Source: Idiomarina loihiensis (lineage in GTDB: Bacteria > Pseudomonadota > Gammaproteobacteria > Enterobacterales > Alteromonadaceae). From it: 64,000 nucleotides of DNA. The notes under the pieces were generated by a model. That model did not search any database and was not told where the DNA came from. It saw only the letters and a list, made by a program, of their open reading frames with translations. The stretch lies in assembly GCF_024584785.1 (NCBI RefSeq), contig NZ_CP074112.1:2170001-2234000 (forward strand). The letters run 5' to 3'. Shown piece after piece: positions 8,131-17,248 of the stretch. The position numbers and the translations under genes are program-made. Numbering within the stretch: position 1 is the stretch's first letter; each line of letters begins with the position of its first letter.

Positions 8131-9153
8131 ATGCTAGATTTACGGAGCGATACGGTCACCAAACCAACAGCGGCCATGCGTGCCGCAATGGCAGCAGCGC
8201 CCGTTGGCGATGATGTTTTTGGGGATGATCCTACCATCAATGCATTGCAACAACGCATTGCCAAATTGGCTGGTAAAGAAGCCGCGCTCATTGCTAGTAG
8301 TGGTACCCAAACCAATTTATTAGCTCTCCTCAGTCACTGTCAACGTGGCGATGAGTACTTAGTTGGTCAGGAATATCACACCTATCGCTATGAAGCTGGT
8401 GGCGCCGCAGTGCTAGGTGGCATCGTACCGCAGCCGTTTGAATTGGAAGCGGATGGTACGCTTAACTTAACTCAAGTCGAAAAACGAATTAAGCCCGATG
8501 ACCCGCATTTTCCAATCACTCGCTTACTATCTTTGGAGAATACTCATACGGGTAAAGTGATTAGCCAAGACTTTATGCTCAAGGCACGTAAACTTTGCAA
8601 TAAACATGGCCTTAAGCTGCATTTAGATGGCGCCCGCATTTTTAACGCCTGTGTAGCTAATAAACAATCACTGGCCACCCTTGTTGAACCCTTCGATAGT
8701 GTCTCTATCTGTTTTTCTAAAGGGCTAGGCACGCCCATTGGCTCCGTCTTGGTAGGTTCGCACAAACTCATCGAACGTGCCCGGCGCTGGCGCAAAATGC
8801 TCGGTGGCGGCATGCGCCAAGCTGGGATCGTAGCGGCCGCAATGGATTATGCCCTTGACCATCATCTTGAGCGGCTTGCCGACGATCATCGACATGCACA
8901 GCAACTACACGACGGATTAATGCAGTTAAGCCAGAACGGCGCTGCTATTACCGTAGAGCCAGCGCAAACTAACATGGTTTACCTCAACTACAACAGCACC
9001 GACGACGCGCAGAAAGTGAGTACACACTTACGTGAGCAGGGCATTATTGTTGGAGCAGGCCAACGGCTGCGACTAGTCACTCATTTAGATATCAGCAGCC
9101 AGGATATTGAACGCGTGATCATTGCTTTTGATCAGGCCTTAAAGTTGTTGTAA
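8131..9153 (+). CDS. ltaE: Low-specificity L-threonine aldolase
   Basis: PLP fold-type I enzyme cleaving L-threonine/allo-threonine to glycine and acetaldehyde. Seen: MLDLRSDTVTKPTAAMRAAM at the start, GDDVFGDDPT, HLDGARIFNA, and the PLP lysine motif CFSKGLGTPIGS. I start at 8131, where the canonical N terminus begins behind CAGGAGTAGAGCC; a longer frame from 8059 merely overlaps the upstream lipoprotein gene. 340 residues, normal family length. The last 15 bp overlap the convergent comM-like gene. Confidence 0.93.
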   Translation: MLDLRSDTVTKPTAAMRAAMAAAPVGDDVFGDDPTINALQQRIAKLAGKEAALIASSGTQTNLLALLSHCQRGDEYLVGQEYHTYRYEAGGAAVLGGIVPQPFELEADGTLNLTQVEKRIKPDDPHFPITRLLSLENTHTGKVISQDFMLKARKLCNKHGLKLHLDGARIFNACVANKQSLATLVEPFDSVSICFSKGLGTPIGSVLVGSHKLIERARRWRKMLGGGMRQAGIVAAAMDYALDHHLERLADDHRHAQQLHDGLMQLSQNGAAITVEPAQTNMVYLNYNSTDDAQKVSTHLREQGIIVGAGQRLRLVTHLDISSQDIERVIIAFDQALKLL

Positions 9154-10674
9154 TTGTTGAAGTAACCGGTCTAAAGCCCGATAACTTAAACTTTCGGCAA
9201 GATGGCTACGCTGAATCTCCGAAGCTTGTGCAGCGTCGGCAATGGTTCGCGCTAACCGCAAGGTGCGGTGATAGGCCCGATGGGATAGCTGCAAGCGCTC
9301 GATGGCTTGCACCAAAAACTGATGATCCGCATCACTCAAGCAGCAATGCTCTGCCAGTTGACTCGGTTTAAGCTCAACATTTAAACAGCCTTGTCGCGCC
9401 AGTTGTACCTCGCGTGCGCTGGCCACTTGCTGGCGCCAAAGCGCAGTTAGCGGTGGCTGAGCAACCTCACGCTGGGCGAGCACCTCCGGCTGTCGCGGCA
9501 CATCCACTTGCATATCGATGCGATCAAGCAAGGGGCCAGAAAGCTTGCCAAGATAGCGCATGATTTGCTCTGGGCTCGAGCGCGCACTTGCCAAGGTGCC
9601 ATCAAATTGTCCGCACGGTGATGGATTAAGAGCACAAACCAGTTGAAACTTTGCTGGAAACTGCGCTTGGTAACCCGCCCGGCTTATGGTGACGTGACCT
9701 GACTCCAAGGGTTCGCGCAGTGAATCTAACACATGACGCTGAAATTCTGGCAACTCATCTAAAAACAAAATTGAGCGATGAGCTAGAGAAATTTCACCTG
9801 GCCGTGGTGGCGAACCTCCGCCCACCAGTGCTGCTGCTGAACAGGAATGGTGCGGCGCTCGAACACAGCGTTGCTGCCAATGTTGGGGCTGCTCCGTTGC
9901 GTTTGAAATACTCCGTACTGCGGCTACTTCTAAGCCTTCTTGTTCAGCCAAATGAGGCAAGAGCCCCAGCAGGCGTTGGGCGAGCATGGTTTTGCCAGTG
10001 CCCGGGGGGCCTACAAAAAGTAAGTGATGACCTCCCATGGCCGCCAACAATAGCGCCCGCTTCGCTTGCTCTTGTCCAATGACATCGGCAACATCGCCAA
10101 AGGGTTCCAAATCGACATGGGGCTCTTGATACTTGATATAAGGAAGCCCATGCGGGCCCTGCAAATGGCTCACCACATCGCGCAGGCTGATGGCCGCAAC
10201 ACACTGTTGTTGCTTTAAGATGCTGGCTTCGGGGGCATTATCAAGGGGAATAACAGCTTCTCGGCCCTCATCTCGACAGGCCAATACCGCCGGCAAAATA
10301 CCTAATACCGAACGTAAATCACCGTTAAGCGTTAACTCACCAAAAAATTCACGGCTTTCAACTTTTGCCGACGACAACTGCTTATCGGCCACTAATATGC
10401 CGATAGCTATAGCAAGATCATAGCGCGCACCGTGCTTAGGTAAATCTGCTGGAGCCAAATTGATGGTGATTTTTTTTGCTTTGGGGAATAAATACCCGCT
10501 GGCCATAATCGCTGATCTAACCCGATCCTTGGCTTCGCGCACACCAGCCTGAGGTAAACCGACCATGTTGAAACCTGGCAGACCGGCCGCTAGGCAAACT
10601 TCTACCGTAACTAAAGGGGCGTCCATACCATACAAGGCGCGCGTATAGACTTGCGCTAAACTGATTGAGCTCAT
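9139..10674 (-). CDS. comM: ComM/YifB-family Mg-chelatase-like AAA+ ATPase
   Basis: AAA+ protein of the YifB/ComM family; ComM acts as a branch-migration helicase in natural transformation in some gammaproteobacteria. Seen: N-terminal Lon-protease-like fold (AQVYTRALYGMDAPLVTVEV, NLAPADLPKHGARYDLAIA), Walker A GPPGTGKTMLAQRL, family motif LVGGGSPPRPGEISLAH, Walker B ILFLDELPEF, and a C-terminal Mg-chelatase subdomain. The ATG at 10674 fits the family N terminus (MSSISLAQV); a GTG two codons upstream is possible. 511 residues, full length. Whether this organism is transformable cannot be judged here. Confidence 0.92.
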   Translation of the reverse strand: MSSISLAQVYTRALYGMDAPLVTVEVCLAAGLPGFNMVGLPQAGVREAKDRVRSAIMASGYLFPKAKKITINLAPADLPKHGARYDLAIAIGILVADKQLSSAKVESREFFGELTLNGDLRSVLGILPAVLACRDEGREAVIPLDNAPEASILKQQQCVAAISLRDVVSHLQGPHGLPYIKYQEPHVDLEPFGDVADVIGQEQAKRALLLAAMGGHHLLFVGPPGTGKTMLAQRLLGLLPHLAEQEGLEVAAVRSISNATEQPQHWQQRCVRAPHHSCSAAALVGGGSPPRPGEISLAHRSILFLDELPEFQRHVLDSLREPLESGHVTISRAGYQAQFPAKFQLVCALNPSPCGQFDGTLASARSSPEQIMRYLGKLSGPLLDRIDMQVDVPRQPEVLAQREVAQPPLTALWRQQVASAREVQLARQGCLNVELKPSQLAEHCCLSDADHQFLVQAIERLQLSHRAYHRTLRLARTIADAAQASEIQRSHLAESLSYRALDRLLQQLQQL

Positions 10675-10784
10675 AACCACTCCGTGGTGAAAAGACCTCA
10701 GTTTAGCGCGGTAAGAAGCACTTGTTGCTATCGCAATAGCGGATTGCGGCTGCGGATTTTACGCAACCTTGCTCGGCAAATGAC

Positions 10785-11525
10785 TTACCAGTAATGCTCC
10801 ATGGTGACATTACCAGGCTTGCGCCGGAGGTTTTTCGGTAACCCGAGATCTGCGAGCACTTGTTTGGCATCACGAATCATGTCCGGATTACCACAAAGCA
10901 TAACTTGTGCACTGGTATCTAACTGGTCTGCTAGCGCAGCTTGCAAAGCTCCTGATTCAATCAAAGCCGGCACCCGACCCGACAAAGCCCCGGTAACCTG
11001 CTCACGACTCACTATCGGCTGATAGCTGAATTGTTGTGGATACTGCTGTAACCACTGTTGCGCTAGGTTCTGATAGGCTAAATCGCTGGCATAACGCACC
11101 GCATGAACTAGATGAATCCGTTTGAACCGTTGCCAAGGCTCTGCCGTACCTAGCATCGAAAAATACGGCCCCACCCCGGTACCGGTCGCAATGAGCCACA
11201 AGCTCTCACCATCCGGCACTTCGTTCAGGGTAAAAAAGCCACTTGGTGGCTGTGATACTTCAATTCTTTGCCCTGCCTGTAAGCCATGTAATAACGGCGA
11301 TAACAAGCCATCTTGAATACGGTTGACCAAAAACTCTAATTCATCTGCGGTGGGCGCGTTAACCAATGAATACGCGCGTTGTACCCGTTGCCCGTCTACT
11401 TCTATACCCAGACGCACAAATTGCCCCGCAATAAAATCAAACTTAGGAGTACGCACCTTTAAGGTGAATAAATCTTGATTCCAGGCGTAGTTTTCAACTA
11501 CTTCGCCCGTTAGCCATTGTGCCAT
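10785..11525 (-). CDS. fpr: Ferredoxin/flavodoxin-NADP+ reductase
   Basis: FAD enzyme moving electrons between NADPH and ferredoxin or flavodoxin. Seen: FAD-binding segment RAYSLVNAPT, NADP-binding segment ATGTGVGPYFSMLGT, CGNPDMIRDAKQVL, and a C terminus GNVTMEHYW with a terminal aromatic residue stacking position as in bacterial Fpr. 246 residues, normal length. It is followed upstream by ubiK, whose stop is 6 bp before the fpr start, so both may share a transcript. Confidence 0.92.
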   Translation of the reverse strand: MAQWLTGEVVENYAWNQDLFTLKVRTPKFDFIAGQFVRLGIEVDGQRVQRAYSLVNAPTADELEFLVNRIQDGLLSPLLHGLQAGQRIEVSQPPSGFFTLNEVPDGESLWLIATGTGVGPYFSMLGTAEPWQRFKRIHLVHAVRYASDLAYQNLAQQWLQQYPQQFSYQPIVSREQVTGALSGRVPALIESGALQAALADQLDTSAQVMLCGNPDMIRDAKQVLADLGLPKNLRRKPGNVTMEHYW

Positions 11526-11531
11526 GATGAT

Positions 11532-11771
11532 TTACTCTGGTTTTTGCATTGCTGCTAAATCACGCTCTAACTGCTCTACCCGCTGCCGTAGACGCAATAA
11601 TAACTGCTGCTGCACATCTAATTCTTCACGCGTAACCACATCTAATTTGCCTAACTGCTGCTGCAAAATAGTTTTTACGCGCTGCTCAAAACTACCCGCT
11701 AAATCTTTGATCCCTGCAGGAATGCTGTCATTAATCTGGCGGGCTATGTCTTCTATTTTTTTCGCATCCAT
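11532..11771 (-). CDS. ubiK: UbiK, ubiquinone biosynthesis accessory factor
   Basis: A 79-residue protein with the BMFP fold: an amphipathic N-terminal helix (MDAKKIEDIARQINDSIPAG) followed by a C-terminal coiled coil rich in Q, L and E/R (LDVQQQLLLRLRQRVEQLERDL). UbiK acts with UbiJ as a scaffold for late steps of ubiquinone synthesis under aerobic conditions. Length and sequence match the family closely. It lies upstream of fpr on the same strand and is divergent from rep. Confidence 0.9.
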   Translation of the reverse strand: MDAKKIEDIARQINDSIPAGIKDLAGSFEQRVKTILQQQLGKLDVVTREELDVQQQLLLRLRQRVEQLERDLAAMQKPE

Positions 11772-11905
11772 AACAACCCCTTATCTTTATCTGGTGGTGG
11801 CTGACATCATTAACGTTTAGCTTAGCAAGAAGTTGCGGTAAAATCTGCTTTTCATACGCTTTACCCAGCTTTTGTCACCTCCAACAAGAAGGTTGTTTAT
11901 TCGTC

Positions 11906-13918
11906 ATGCTGTTGAACCCTCGTCAACAAGAGGCCGTGCGGGCCATTACTGGACCGGTACTGGTTTTAGCTGGCGCAGGTAGTGGCAAAACACGAGTCAT
12001 TACAGAAAAAATTGCCCATTTAATTACTCGATGTGGTTACCCTGCGAAACATATTGCGGCGGTGACCTTTACCAATAAAGCAGCCAAAGAAATGAAAGAG
12101 CGGGTTGGGCAAACTCTCGGTCGTGAGTATACCCGTGGATTAACGGTTTCTACTTTTCACACCTTGGGCTTAACGATTATCAAAAAAGAAGTTACTCAGC
12201 TCAACATGAAAGCGGGCTTCTCTTTATTTGATGATCAAGACAGCTTGGCACTCTTAAATGCCTTAACTGAACCTGAATTAGATGGAGACAAAGAGCTCCT
12301 GAAACGCTTACAACACAAGATTGGGCAATGGAAAAATGCCATGCTCCTGCCCGATCAGGCACTAGCCCAAGCGCAAACCGATGATGATAAGTTATTTGCT
12401 GAGTTTTATCGGCGCTATCAACAAAATATGAGAGCCTGCAACGCACTCGACTTTGACGATCTGATTTTACTGCCAACGCTCTTGCTGCGCACTAACGAGG
12501 CGGTTCGTCAGCGCTGGCAGCAGAAGTTTCAGTACCTTTTGGTTGATGAGTATCAAGATACCAATACCAGTCAGTACGAGCTCGTTCGGTTACTGGTGGG
12601 GGATCAAGCAAACTTTACGGTAGTAGGTGACGACGATCAGTCGATTTATTCTTGGCGTGGGGCCCAGCCCCAAAACTTGGCTTTGTTACAGCGTGATTTT
12701 CCGCAGTTGCAGGTGATTAAACTCGAGCAGAATTATCGTTCCCATGGGCGGATTCTAAAAGCGGCGAATATTCTTATCGAGAATAACCCCCACGTTTTTG
12801 AAAAGAAGCTCTTCTCAGAAATGGAATACGGAGTGCCACTGCGGGTTATCTATGGGCGCAATGAAGAACATGAAGCTGAACGAGTGATCGCAGAAATTGT
12901 GCGTCGACGCTTTCTAGAGCGTACTCCTTATTCGCAATTCGCCTTGCTTTATCGGGGCAATCATCAAGCACGGATTTTCGAGAAAGCTTTGATTGCCAAC
13001 CGAATTCCCTATCGTATGACTGGCGGCCAAAGCTTTTTTGCGCGGGCCGAAATCAAAGACATGATGGCCTATCTAAGGCTATTAGTTAATCCAACCGATG
13101 ATACCGCCTTTATTCGCATCATTAACTGCCCCAAACGTGGCATCGGTCCGAATACCGTGGAGCGGATCGGCGAGTTAGCGCACGAGCTGCATACAGGGCT
13201 CCTTGAGGCAGCAAACCATCAAGCACTCAAAACTCGTTTGGGCGCACGCGAGTTTCAGTCGGTGCAATATTTTTGTCAGCTGATACAACGCTGTGCTCGA
13301 CGTTGCGACCATCAACCAGAGGCTGCATCGGCCTTGTTTGATTTGCTTAAAACGATAGGCTACGAAGAGTGGCTTTACGAAACCAGCCCGAGTGTCAGTG
13401 CCGCTGAAATGCGCTGGAAAAACATCAATGAGTTGATGCGGTGGGTGTCAGATATGCTAAAGGGTGATGCTGAACACGAGCCACTTAGCCTTGCCGATAC
13501 GGTAGCTAAATTGTGTTTACGAGACATGATGTCACGCCAAGAAGAAGCCGAACAAGGCGATCAAGTACAGTTGATGACTTTGCATGCATCCAAAGGCTTG
13601 GAGTTCCCGCATGTATTTATGGTAGGCATGGAAGAAGGTTTACTCCCACATCAATCCAGTATTGATGAAAACATGGTGGAAGAAGAACGCCGGCTTGCCT
13701 ACGTAGGCATTACTCGAGCACAGCAGTCTCTTACCTTTACCATGGCGAAAGAACGTCGACAATATGGTGATACCCTACGCCCTGAGCCTAGTAGATTTTT
13801 ATTTGAACTCCCCCAAGATGATTTAGAGTGGGAAGAGCAAACCATAGCCACAGAAGCTCAGCAAGAGCAAACACGGTTATCAGGGATCGCACTACTGCGT
13901 AAAGCTATGGAAGATTAA
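11906..13918 (+). CDS. rep: Rep, ATP-dependent DNA helicase (UvrD/Rep superfamily 1)
   Basis: 3'-5' SF1 helicase that clears protein barriers ahead of the replisome. Seen in order: Q motif and MLLNPRQQEAV, Walker A AGAGSGKTRV, TFTNKAAKEMKERV, Walker B VDEYQDTNTSQYELVRLL, GDDDQSIYSWRGA, EQNYRSHGRIL, TLHASKGLEFPHVFMVGMEEGLLPH, and YVGITRAQQSL. 670 residues, the normal Rep length. It ends 4 bp into the convergent diguanylate cyclase gene. Confidence 0.96.
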   Translation: MLLNPRQQEAVRAITGPVLVLAGAGSGKTRVITEKIAHLITRCGYPAKHIAAVTFTNKAAKEMKERVGQTLGREYTRGLTVSTFHTLGLTIIKKEVTQLNMKAGFSLFDDQDSLALLNALTEPELDGDKELLKRLQHKIGQWKNAMLLPDQALAQAQTDDDKLFAEFYRRYQQNMRACNALDFDDLILLPTLLLRTNEAVRQRWQQKFQYLLVDEYQDTNTSQYELVRLLVGDQANFTVVGDDDQSIYSWRGAQPQNLALLQRDFPQLQVIKLEQNYRSHGRILKAANILIENNPHVFEKKLFSEMEYGVPLRVIYGRNEEHEAERVIAEIVRRRFLERTPYSQFALLYRGNHQARIFEKALIANRIPYRMTGGQSFFARAEIKDMMAYLRLLVNPTDDTAFIRIINCPKRGIGPNTVERIGELAHELHTGLLEAANHQALKTRLGAREFQSVQYFCQLIQRCARRCDHQPEAASALFDLLKTIGYEEWLYETSPSVSAAEMRWKNINELMRWVSDMLKGDAEHEPLSLADTVAKLCLRDMMSRQEEAEQGDQVQLMTLHASKGLEFPHVFMVGMEEGLLPHQSSIDENMVEEERRLAYVGITRAQQSLTFTMAKERRQYGDTLRPEPSRFLFELPQDDLEWEEQTIATEAQQEQTRLSGIALLRKAMED

Positions 13919-16545
13919 GCTCGCGTTGCCGACTTCCTGGTCGGCTGGGCATTGAATGGTGACTTTACTTGCTGGGGCTCTCCAAACAATTGGCCTTGCC
14001 CGATATTCACGCCATTATGGATAAGCGCCTGTAATTGATCGTGATTATCAACGCCCGCTGCGGCAATTTCGATGGCTAGATCGCGGCATAGATGCACCAC
14101 ATTTCGTACCATCACTTGTGCTCTTTGGCTGGTCGCAATGTCCGCCACAAAGCGCGGGTCTAACTTCACATGGGTAAAGGGATAATTCAAAATAAATTGC
14201 AGTGCTCCTGCACTACGGCCAAACTCGTTCAGCGCCAAACCTACCCCGAGCTCAGCTAACTGACGCAAACAGCTCAGCTGGCGTTTGGAGTTATCATTAA
14301 GCTCAGTCTCACTAAACTCTAGGATCAACGACTCTGGCGCAACTCCAGAGTTAGTGATGATATCAATTAATACCTTCACATCTGCCAGTTTATAAAGATG
14401 CTTACTAGACAGGCCCACATAGATAGGTAACGGCTGATCTTCAGCCTGTAAAATAGCGCAACAGCGTTTCAGCATCCAATGATCAAGCGCCAACGTCATC
14501 CCGGTTTTGTCAGCTACTGCATTAAAGCGATCTGCCGGAAGCAAGCTATCATCGCGTTGCCACCTTAGTTGCAATTCACGGGCAACTTCTGTGTTATCGC
14601 GCAGATCGGCTAAGGTAAACTGTTGTAATACAAAATCTTGGTCAAATTGAGCATGCCGCAATTCGGTTTCGCGATGCAACGAGGCCACCAAATCCTGGTG
14701 AATACTTTCATCAAAGACCACATAGCGACCGCGGCCCATACTTTTTGCTTGATACATGGCAGCATCAGCATCGCGCAGTAAACGCTCTGCCGAATCATTG
14801 CGCGATTTACACTCGGCGATACCCACGCTGGCACCCGAATAATGTTCGCTCTCACCAAAGACAAACGGCAATCGCATTTTTTCAATAATGCGCGATGCAA
14901 CATCTCTAGCATCGTCAATATGGCGAATCATATCTAGTAAAATAACAAACTCATCGCCACCTAATCGTGCCACTGTGTCATTATCGCGAATGCACTCACC
15001 AATCCGACGACTCGCTTCAAGCAAGAACTCATCACCCGCCGAATGGCCTAGCGTGTCATTAATATTTTTGAAGCGGTCTAAATCAACAAACAGCACCGCA
15101 AAATTATGGTGCGGGAAGCGCTTTTTATGCTTCAGCGTTTGCTGTAACCGCTCAGTAAACATGGAGCGATTCGGTAAGCCCGTTAACGCATCATGGTGCG
15201 CGTCATAGAATAGTTTTTCTTCTACTTTTTTACGGCGCTCAATTTCGCTAACCAGCTCTTCTGTACGCTCCGCTACCTTACGCTCAAGATAGGCATTAAC
15301 GCGTTTAACTTCATCGGCATTCCGACGGCGCTCGATGGCTACCGCAACATGTTGTGATACGAAGTTAAGAAGCTCTAAATCGTCCTGCTTATAGGTGATG
15401 TCATTCACGTAGGTTTGCACGGATAACACCCCAATCACTTCGTCTTCAACCACCAAAGGCGAGCCCAACCACTGCGTTGGATGAGTACCGTAATAGCTTA
15501 CCGCATCTTCCACTTCACCTGCCTGCACCAGCTGTTGATACTTGGCTCGGTCAATGAATACCGGTTGCGCATGACGGATAACATACTCGGTCATGCCTTT
15601 AGCTAACTTACGTTCGCGTTGTAAATTGCCATCATAGGCATCAACACTGTAGGGAAACTCCAGCACACCTCGGTCTTGATTAATCAGAGCAACAAAGAAG
15701 TTATCGTTATTGATGAGCATCCCTATCTGTCGATAAAGCTGTTCATAGAAGGTTTGCATGGACTCAGAGGTGTTGGTAATTTCCGAAATCGCAAACAACA
15801 CGGAGGTTAATTTTTCAGCTCGCTCGCGGACACTAATTTCATTAATCAGATCATCATTAATCTGCCGTAATTTTGCGGTTTGACGAGCAATTTCTGCCTG
15901 CATGTATTCACGCTGACGAACTCTATCTAAAGCATTTACAATGTGTTGCGAAACGAATAACAATAACTCTTGGTCTTGCTCTGTGTAGCGAATCTGCTCA
16001 GAGTAACTCTGCACCACCATGGCACCAACCACTTGACCATTTGAGCGCAAAGGCACCCCTAACCAGTCTACTGGAGGTGACCCTAAGTCGCGAATTTCAC
16101 CTCGCTCTTTTAACCGTCCAAAGACCTCAATATCATACAAAAATGGCTTACCCGTACGCATCACATAACCGGTTAAGCCTTGCCCTAGCACCTCAGCCGG
16201 AATCACTTGCTCAAGGGCCGGAAAATCATCATATTCATCCACAAAATAGACAAACTGAACCGTGTCTTTAGCTTGGTCATACAAACAAATGTAAAAGTTT
16301 CGAGCATCCATCAGCTCGCCAATAATGGCGTGCACCGATGCATAGAAATCTTGCATGTTTTGTACAGAAGAGGCTAATTCAGAGATTTTAAACAGTGCTT
16401 TTTGCACCACTTCAGATTGGCGATATTTAAGTGCTAGTTTTTGCAGACGTGCAACAGCCTTACGCAGGCGCGTAATTTCTTTGCTTTCGGTGTTCTGCAC
16501 TGCTGAAGTTTGAGCTTCAGGCTGCATCCCTGTTGACGTAGGCAT
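13915..16545 (-). CDS. GAF-GAF-GGDEF-(degenerate EAL) c-di-GMP signalling protein
   Basis: 876-residue predicted cytoplasmic sensor. An N-terminal coiled coil (about 15-60) is followed by two GAF domains (about 60-200 and 235-395), a second coiled coil, a GGDEF domain (about 440-600) and an EAL-like domain (about 620-860). The cyclase site is intact (ARLGGDEFVIL) and is preceded by an allosteric I-site RxxD (RDNDTVARLGGDEF). The EAL half has lost its signature (ARELQLRW where EALLRW is expected), the DDFG motif reads NEFGRS and the later Glu in the VAEGVE segment is absent (AAAGVD). It is therefore probably a cyclase, with the EAL serving as a binding or regulatory module. No transmembrane helix is seen. 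Confidence 0.88.
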   Translation of the reverse strand: MPTSTGMQPEAQTSAVQNTESKEITRLRKAVARLQKLALKYRQSEVVQKALFKISELASSVQNMQDFYASVHAIIGELMDARNFYICLYDQAKDTVQFVYFVDEYDDFPALEQVIPAEVLGQGLTGYVMRTGKPFLYDIEVFGRLKERGEIRDLGSPPVDWLGVPLRSNGQVVGAMVVQSYSEQIRYTEQDQELLLFVSQHIVNALDRVRQREYMQAEIARQTAKLRQINDDLINEISVRERAEKLTSVLFAISEITNTSESMQTFYEQLYRQIGMLINNDNFFVALINQDRGVLEFPYSVDAYDGNLQRERKLAKGMTEYVIRHAQPVFIDRAKYQQLVQAGEVEDAVSYYGTHPTQWLGSPLVVEDEVIGVLSVQTYVNDITYKQDDLELLNFVSQHVAVAIERRRNADEVKRVNAYLERKVAERTEELVSEIERRKKVEEKLFYDAHHDALTGLPNRSMFTERLQQTLKHKKRFPHHNFAVLFVDLDRFKNINDTLGHSAGDEFLLEASRRIGECIRDNDTVARLGGDEFVILLDMIRHIDDARDVASRIIEKMRLPFVFGESEHYSGASVGIAECKSRNDSAERLLRDADAAMYQAKSMGRGRYVVFDESIHQDLVASLHRETELRHAQFDQDFVLQQFTLADLRDNTEVARELQLRWQRDDSLLPADRFNAVADKTGMTLALDHWMLKRCCAILQAEDQPLPIYVGLSSKHLYKLADVKVLIDIITNSGVAPESLILEFSETELNDNSKRQLSCLRQLAELGVGLALNEFGRSAGALQFILNYPFTHVKLDPRFVADIATSQRAQVMVRNVVHLCRDLAIEIAAAGVDNHDQLQALIHNGVNIGQGQLFGEPQQVKSPFNAQPTRKSATRA

Positions 16546-16681
16546 AAGCTAGCTGTTTCGTTTTGTTTAATTGTTGTTTTTGTTTTATTTATTGTTTTAA
16601 AACTAACCAACCTCAAAGTATATATTTACATTGCTAAATTACAAAGAGATTTATAAAAAAAAGCTCAAATTATAGACACAA

Positions 16682-16706
16682 AAAAAACCGCCGAAGCGGT
16701 TTTTTC
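16682..16706 (-). terminator. Rho-independent terminator of cytochrome c5 gene
   Basis: Stem ACCGC/GCGGT with a CGAA loop, flanked by A and T runs on both sides, so it can work in both directions. It lies 24 bp past the stop of the cytochrome c gene on the minus strand. Confidence 0.85.
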
Positions 16707-16730
16707 TATTCATGTTATGAATGCTAACTA

Positions 16731-17156
16731 TTAAATTTCAGCAATCATAAAATCGATAGCAGCTTGGATTTCTTCATCGCTACAGTCGTTACAGGTACCT
16801 TTAGGTGGCATCGCATTGATACCTTCAATAGCATGCTTCAGCACTGTATCCATGCCTTGAGCTAAGCGTGGCTCCCAATCGGCTGCATTGTTTAATTTAG
16901 GAGCACCTAACACCCCAGAGGTATGACAAGCAACACAGAACTTGCTGTAAACTGCTTCACCAGAACGCGCGCCACCAGAACTTGCAGCTGCGGCTGGAGC
17001 AGCTCCAGCTACCCGTACTTGCGCTACCGGTGCAATGCGCTCTTTAATATCTGCGGTACTTTGTTGTGGTACTACAGCAGCACTTGCACCACCTACGACA
17101 AATGCCATTGCGGCAACCATTAAACGGCTAGATTTAAAAATAGATAATACGTTCAC
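16731..17156 (-). CDS. Cytochrome c5-type periplasmic monoheme protein
   Basis: 141 residues with a cleavable signal peptide (MNVLSIFKSSRLMVAAMAFVVGGASA) and an Ala/Gly-rich linker. One heme-binding motif CVACH is followed by the class I pattern GAPKLNNAADWEPRLAQG and the axial-Met region NAMPPKGTCNDCSDEEI, including the extra Cys pair typical of cytochrome c5. It probably carries electrons to a terminal oxidase. The start codon is GTG at 17156 with AGGAG 6-10 bases upstream. Divergent from dinB. Confidence 0.9.
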   Translation of the reverse strand: MNVLSIFKSSRLMVAAMAFVVGGASAAVVPQQSTADIKERIAPVAQVRVAGAAPAAAASSGGARSGEAVYSKFCVACHTSGVLGAPKLNNAADWEPRLAQGMDTVLKHAIEGINAMPPKGTCNDCSDEEIQAAIDFMIAEI

Positions 17157-17248
17157 AGTAAACTCCTGATTGAGCTAATGAGCTTGCACGCTCGGTTTGT
17201 TGTTGCGATTATAGCCAGATTCCACTCAAGGTTAAATACTTCCGTGCA

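Noticed and set aside
9720-10082. 120-codon plus-strand ORF opposite comM
   Set aside because: Antisense shadow of the ATPase domain; the comM frame has all catalytic motifs.
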